DNA of 64,000 nucleotides from positions 32,124,136-32,188,135 of the forward strand of contig OW028580.1 of NCBI GenBank assembly GCA_932294295.1. The letters are read 5' to 3'. The DNA comes from Alitta virens (lineage: Eukaryota; Annelida; Polychaeta; Phyllodocida; Nereididae). The notes below the pieces were generated by a model. It saw only the letters and a program-made list of their open reading frames with translations, made no database searches and had not been told where the DNA came from. Shown here in pieces: positions 58,397 through 64,000 of this stretch; the first letter of the stretch is position 1; the number at the start of each line of letters is the position of its first letter. The position numbers and the translations under genes were made by a program.

Positions 58397-61300
58397 TCAT
58401 GGCGTAGGTAAGTATCTCGAAATGTTACGTTGTTCCTCAATCAAACTCTGACTGGCACCCTCAAGTTCATCAGCCCAGCCTCTAAACTCCTTTGCAATTT
58501 CACTGCCATTACTAATCTTATCAGCTCCTTCCACAACATCCCAAATTCCGAAACCTATGCCTAAGACACCTCCAGCAACTGTTGCTACTTTTCCCAATTT
58601 TGCAGCACTACTTACACTCAGTAGGCGTGGATAATTAAACAGAAAGCCTGGAAGGGCATGGAATTCTGCGATATCTCTCCCAACCTCTTTCGCAATATTC
58701 CTAGACAAAGTTCGAACAAGTGGAAGAAGATTTTTCAAACTGCGGACACTGCTGAATGTGCCATACAGTGCCTTGGCCACAGATGTTGACTTGAGTAGAA
58801 GAGATATATCAACGGCATTGTAATTACCAGCATTTACTATCTCTCGAAGCTTTCTACCTTCATCAGACATCAAATAATTCTTGGCATCTCTATAACACGT
58901 TTGATAGAATGACACAAAGTCACTGAATGCAAATGTGTAAATGAGAAATCCATCTGTTTCGTTTTTCAATTGTTCAAGCTTGTGTTTGTCATATCCCCAT
59001 TGGACTAATGCAGTAGTCACGGTGGTGGCCCCTGCTGCTGCGCCAATAACAGCTCCTAGAAATACATATAAGAGAGAAAAACTATTACATAGTTTGTCCC
59101 TCCAAATAAATAAACTATCAGAAATAAAAACTACATGTAGGTTAACCCAAAAATTACTCCCCCAAAGCAGTTTTTTTTTACCACTGTTGAGAGTAAAAAT
59201 CACTCACAGTTAGGAGTAAGATTACACTTCAAACTGAATAGACGACGTGTTAGATATACTGAACTGATTATAACAATTATGGATGGTAAACAGTCCAACA
59301 TGGAGATTGTGTTATATGATGAAAATTATGTTGGCTGAGGCCAAGAAACTAAATTAATTGGATAGAATACAGTAACAATGAACTTTTCATACATACCAAC
59401 AGTAGTCACAGCTATGGATGTCCCAGCAGTAAAAGGTGCTGCGGCCAAGCCCCCAAGCACCATAACACCAGAAAGGATTGATACACTTCCTCCTGTTGTC
59501 TGTGCCACAGCACAACCTTTTGACACCTATTAGAAAAGAAATGAAGCTCATATGTAGCAGATATCTAGTAGCTGGGTGGACTATGCAAGCTATAGTGGTT
59601 AATGCATCTGCCGATAGGGCCTGCAAGTCACACGTGATTTGATGCATGCCTGTCTCCAAACAATTGATGATGTCACCAATGGACCAATTGTTCTCATTGA
59701 CCTCATCAACTGACTGTTGGTAACGTCATCAATTCTTTGGAAACCGGCATGCAACAAATTACACGTGACTTACAGGCTCTATTCCACACTGACAATCTCT
59801 GCTGAAGCCTTTATTTCAAAAAAGGTGTAATTATTTATATCTACGTATGAAAGAGTCCTATAATAATGCCAGGTTCTTAGAATTCTCCACTATTACTTAT
59901 TCCAAGAGAAAATTGTATTCCAGAACACGTGGCCTATTTGTCCACCCGGGTATGAAGAATGTTGGCAATGGTGGGGAAAACTGAACCACGCCTTTTAGTA
60001 AATTGAGGATTTGGCTGCCTGCAGACATGATTACATGTAAAGCAAGTCCTAGATTCAGTGGACAGTGGATACTGCAATGGCATTCTCAAGCTTTACCAGC
60101 TTGCAATCCAGGTCCCTAAGCTGAGCCATTATTGCATGGGATCATGAGTCATCATGGACATTTTAACATGAACTACACTCGGCGACAGTGAAATTCGCCA
60201 CGACAACGAGATTCGCCACTCGTAATAAACTGCAAGAAACAGTTATTAGATGGCTGCCGCAGTGTTAGAACACCGAGAATGATACAAACATTTAGTTTAA
60301 TAGCAAATCAAGCCCCTTGTCGTGTGTGTAATCGTGGATTAGGAGGGTGGCTCATCTCGTTGTCGTGGCGAATTTCACTGTCGCCGAGTGTACCAGCAAA
60401 AGTAAGCACTTTATGGGAACCAGCTTGCAAATCACTGACATTCAAACGTTTAGTTTATTATTGCAATATAATGGCGTTCTGTCCTGTCGAGAGATGGAGC
60501 TACGACCACACAGGTCTCGCAATTGTTCAATGACGTCATCAACAAAAGGTCAATCAGTGCATTTGATGACGTTACAGTTGGATGACGTCATTAAACAATA
60601 GCAAGACCGGTGTGGTCGTAGCTCCATCTCTCGACAGGACAGAACGCCATTGCATTCTAATCTATCCTAGAGCTCAAAGAACAATTATATTATTGTATAT
60701 AATAAAATATTTTACTTTCTAGCATAACTAAAAGTCATACAAACAAGAAATATCAGCTTTCTAACAAAAGAGTTAGATCACTAATTATAACCTCTGAGAC
60801 TCAATTTCAGGGGAATACCAATATTTATTTACTTTTAGCTGTGGGGGATGGTTGCCCAGTTCGTTCTCCTTACTTGCCAGTTATAATTGGAATGGTCAGT
60901 TCTCGTGTGAGGTAGTACCCATAATAGTATGATAATACCTATACAATACATGACGTCACCACGCACAGCCCAATTATTGAAGAAGTTACCTAGTATTGCA
61001 TATTGGTGAAGTCATGTACTGATTCAGATTCAGATTATTTCATTTTATTTCATACATATATTATAAAACTTAAATTACAGAACTCTCATTTTGTACATAA
61101 TGTGAGGAGACCCTAATAAGAAGCTATCGTGGGGCCACCTACATGGATTCAAGATTCACAAAATATTTTCTATACTATTTCAAATTTATAAAAAGAAAAA
61201 TATAAACAATGTACTTCATCAATGATGACATATATGAAAGGAATGTTATGAATATGAGGATTCATGGCCTTGAACAAATATAACAATTAGGAATCTCACA

Positions 61301-63451
61301 AAGTTCATTATATGTTGCAATTGTACTAAATTTGCTATACCTCTTAAAATTGTCCTGAATATGTGTATATGGTTTGCCTTTTGATAGTCACATTACATAT
61401 TTAGGGTGTTCATTATACAGCTAGTATATACTTTGCTTGGCAAATTCATGATTAACTAATGGCAATCTAAATCTATGTACTTGTCTTGTTTCAAATTATG
61501 ATGCTCATTTGGTGATAATGGCAGATTATTAATTATAGAATGTGATTTATACGTTTATATAACAGAATTTAAGGTCATGCATTGCACAAATGTCATGGAA
61601 TTTACTGTATTAGTAAGTTCGAGGATGAGGTTGCACGAGAACTGGCCAACCCTTATTACTTTCCCCAACATAAAATTCCATAAAAGTCAAAATGTGTCAT
61701 GATAATTCTTAATGTTACTCTACCTCGTTAAGGGCTGTGGCAGCATCTCTTATAGCCTCAACATTCACTTTAGCTTCTTTTTCATATACGTCCACTGAAA
61801 TGCCTATAATTTCTTTGGTATTTTGTGTCAGACATTCAATCACACAGTTCAGCACTGTCAGAGCAGTAACACTCTTGGTAGACACATCCTGCCATCGTTT
61901 TTTATGACTGAAAAATCATGATGCACTACATTAAAAAATTATTATTAAGAAAATACAACTTAAGTTAACCTATGAAAGTAATATTAGAAACATTGAGCCT
62001 TGGCCTAACATTTCTAACATTTTCGGGCAATTGCAATTGATGGTGACTATGATGCTTTTTTGATCTCACAGGTTTTATAACTCTTGGCCTTGTGTGATAG
62101 ATACTGTATATGGCCTAGGGTAGTGCAGTGTCCCTCTGTTTTGTTTCTCTGTCTGTTTGTCAACACACTTCTAGACATAACACCTTCGGGTCTATTGATT
62201 CCAAGCTCATTGAACTGCAGGTATTACACAAATGGACGACTTTGATTGTTTTAAGTTGAAAATGTCACACTGTTTCAGAACTGTGGCTCTTCGCGCAACT
62301 CCCACCAGTATTTTCACTTTTTAAACTTCATTTTGATATTCATTTCATGCTAATTACAAAATAATGAAAAATCCGAAACAAAAATGCTAAAAATGATGTT
62401 AATTGTGTTTTCGGAGCAGAACTCTACCATAGCTTAGCTGTGCATTTTGAGTCACATCTGAAGTGTGTTTTAAAATATTCAGAGAAAAATGAAAAAAAAA
62501 AAAAGAATTCTGTTTCCAGAGCAGGACTCACACTACTGCACCTACATGCGTACAAAACTTAGTAAGAATATGTCTAATTCATTATTTAAATAAAAGCCAT
62601 TCCAAAGCACTATTTTATTCAAATAATGCACTATAATATGTAATAAAATAATAATAATAACAATTTTAGTTATGCCTGTGTGCTATGTGGGATTCGCTGA
62701 GGGTTTAGCTGCGTATTTATTTTCTGTGAGCATGTGGCAACAGTGATTTAGGCCTATTTCATCTGAATTTTGTTTAGAATTACAAACCTTTCATCACATT
62801 TAAGCTCTTGCACTAGAAGGTGAATACAAATCAATACATGGGCATCTTTGCATTCATGTGATATCCGTGGCGACAGTCTGCAAATTCTAAGCCAGTATTC
62901 TCTTTTCCACGTCTTCCAGGCTTCATTTTTCTCTTTGTCTGACAGGCTTCTCTCATAGTCCTTTATTCTTTTCACCAGTTCTTCCTATTCTTCTTTTCCT
63001 ATGATGCTCCTGATGTGACTGTCAACTTTAAACTTGTGGCTGTAATTTTAGAATAATACGAAGGTCTTAAATTTGCAAAATTGGGAACAACTCCCCCTCC
63101 CCCCAAAAATTAAAATAAAAAAGACCCTAAAAATAAGGTAGAGTATGTCCAAAAGGAGTTGGCCCTTACAGTTACCCACCTAAAGTGTACAGAGTATGCT
63201 TTTACTTAAGAAAATAGCACAAATTTACTCCCAAACGAAGTTAAATTTTACTATTAGTACGAGGTAAATTTTACTCATTCGTCAAAATTACCATCATCGA
63301 CAATTGAACAATGGCATATTGTTTTTTGTTTTTTTCTTTCTTTTAGACATGAGTGTTTTAGAAATTAGATATTTGTACTTCTGTAATGCCAAAAATCATA
63401 CAACCTGAATGCAGCAGAGAATTTACTGAATTCCAAAACGATATCTTCCAT
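58397..63451 (-). CDS. apolipoprotein L-like protein (5 coding exons, one in-frame TAG)
   Basis: Minus-strand exons: 63451-63405, 63039-62788, 61907-61724, 59526-59397, 59055-58397 (stop TGA). Donors and acceptors are GT-AG and phases 2, 2, 0, 1 agree, giving 423 codons. The N-terminal half is helical and charged (exons 1-3). Residues about 176-224 form the ApoL-type hydrophobic hairpin rich in Gly, Ala, Ser and Thr (SGVMVLGGLAAAPFTAGTS and GAVIGAAAGATTVTTALVQ). A second Gly-rich segment is near 360-385 (GGVLGIGFGIWDVVEGADK), followed by a C-terminal helix. ApoL proteins are cytosolic or secreted lipid- and membrane-binding proteins with roles in ion-channel activity, cell death and defence in vertebrates; the role here is unknown. 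An in-frame TAG at 62987-62985 in exon 2 would truncate the protein near residue 32. It may be a sequencing error, an allele, or the only lesion of a young pseudogene. Introns contain several MITEs. Confidence 0.8.
60176..60390. mobile_element. 215 bp MITE with 37 bp inverted ends and TA duplication
   Basis: cactcggcgacagtgaaatt...aacgaga at the left pairs with tctcgttgtcgtggcgaatt...gccgagtg at the right. TA flanks both sides (60174-60175 and 60391-60392). It lies in intron 3 of the ApoL-like gene. Tc1/mariner-type mobilisation is the simplest explanation. Confidence 0.85.
60471..60650. mobile_element. 180 bp palindromic MITE with two TGACGTCA sites (copy 2)
   Basis: Same ends as copy 1 (atggcgttctgtcctgtcga ... 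tcgacaggacagaacgccat) and the same length, but with the central spacer in the opposite orientation. In intron 3 of the ApoL-like gene. Confidence 0.85.
60894..61650. mobile_element. TIR element of the GGTCAGTTCTC family
   Basis: The left end ggtcagttctcgtg and right end cacgagaactggcc form inverted repeats about 757 bp apart. The ends match 635-909, and the left interior shares tgac(g/a)tcaccac. The middle contains gattcagattcagatt, which looks like the tail of an inserted LINE. In intron 3 of the ApoL-like gene. Confidence 0.5.
61910..62787. other. intron 2 of the ApoL-like gene; repeat traces
   Basis: Non-coding. Near 62410 and 62506 are pieces of the ttccagagcagaactc repeat seen at 1240 and 6937. 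Nothing else is recognised. Confidence 0.35.
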
Positions 63452-63459
63452 GTTGTCCC

Positions 63460-63827
63460 TTAGTGGTGTTCTCTTGAAAAAAGAAAGAAAGAAGAATTAC
63501 TCAGAATCAGGGGCGTCGATACAGGGGGGGGGGATATATACTAGTACTTTCTAAGCAATGTCATGTGACCAGGTTTCAGCCAATCACAGCTTATGAGACA
63601 TTGCAGAGGTATGATAAATATATAGTTAGCATGTCACAGACAAACCAAATAGAAAGTATAACTCTCCAACTTTTTAATGTGCCCTTTCAACAACAATGTA
63701 GTATCCTTAGAAAACCTTTACAAGGTAAAAGATTAATATTTTTGGCAACTTGGTACATGAAAACCAAATGATGAACATGGGGATGCATTGTATATATTTA
63801 GACATAGATATATATACATGTACCGCA
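63460..63827. other. upstream flank of the ApoL-like gene; no gene seen
   Basis: It presumably holds an intron or 5' untranslated sequence of the ApoL-like gene, since a ttttttcaag acceptor-like sequence precedes the first coding exon. A poly-G repeat piece lies at 63505-63530 and an (AT)-rich tract at 63790-63820. Confidence 0.3.
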
Positions 63828-64000
63828 ATGGCGTTCTGTCCTGTCGAGAGATGGAGCTACGACCACACCGGTCTTGCTATTGTTTAATGACGTCATCCAA
63901 ATGTAACGTCATCAAATGCACTGATTGACCTTTTGTTGATGACGTCATTGAACAATTGCGAGACCTGTGTGGTCGTAGCTCCATCTCTCGACAGGACAGA
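63828..64000. mobile_element. 180 bp palindromic MITE with two TGACGTCA sites (copy 3, cut by window edge)
   Basis: Starts atggcgttctgtcctgtcga like copies 1 and 2 and runs in the orientation of copy 1. The window ends about 7 bases before the expected terminus. Confidence 0.85.

Overview
The window is AT-rich nuclear DNA from an invertebrate animal. Its genes have GT-AG introns, and its mobile DNA includes tRNA-derived SINEs, CR1/jockey-like LINEs, PIF/Harbinger and other TIR transposons, and palindromic MITEs. No conserved single-copy marker fixes the species. The repeat style and the presence of MS4A-like and apolipoprotein L-like genes suggest a marine invertebrate, perhaps a non-vertebrate deuterostome; this is inference. 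No rRNA, functional tRNA, CRISPR array or prokaryotic operon is visible.

Three host genes can be assembled exon by exon with compatible splice phases. (1) An MS4A-like four-transmembrane gene on the minus strand (8905 to 3758, 7 coding exons, about 277 aa) has a poly-Asp extracellular loop and a C-terminal PPPY motif. A separate phase-0 N-terminal exon at 13.7-13.55 kb could be an alternative first exon. (2) A second MS4A-like gene on the plus strand (33327 to 40320, 7 coding exons, 307 aa) has exon sizes of 162, 57 and 117 nt for the shared membrane exons, identical to gene 1. Its C-terminal tail carries a consensus ITAM (YxxL-x8-YxxL). Two further phase-1 terminal exons at 47.4 and 47.8 kb could give tails without the ITAM. 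(3) An apolipoprotein L-like gene on the minus strand (63451 to 58397, 5 coding exons, 423 codons) is intact except for one in-frame TAG in exon 2. Genes 1 and 2 are divergent. Between them lies a broken, inverted partial copy of gene 2 (22.07-22.81 kb).

The rest is mostly mobile DNA: a decayed LINE at 24.0-27.7 kb; LINE fragments at 18.2, 30.5, 36.3, 44.8-46.3 and 51.3-52.6 kb; a decayed multi-copy Cys-rich-tailed gene at 18.9-20.6 kb; a 1.8 kb fold-back repeat at 30.95-32.8 kb; a 1.3 kb TIR element at 42.3-43.6 kb; a retropepsin-like fragment split by a SINE at 50 kb; and a 4.87 kb PIF/Harbinger element at 52.8-57.7 kb with both expected genes (MADF/Myb-like protein and DDE transposase), each broken once. 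A 568 bp MITE of the same family sits at 49.1-49.6 kb. Three copies of a 180 bp perfect-arm palindromic MITE, each with two TGACGTCA sites where complete, lie in the right third.

The most notable biology is the pair of MS4A-like receptors with different cytoplasmic signalling codes (ITAM versus PPxY), with apparently modular ends, and the neighbouring ApoL-like gene. All gene models are by eye from splice signals and phase and have no transcript support.
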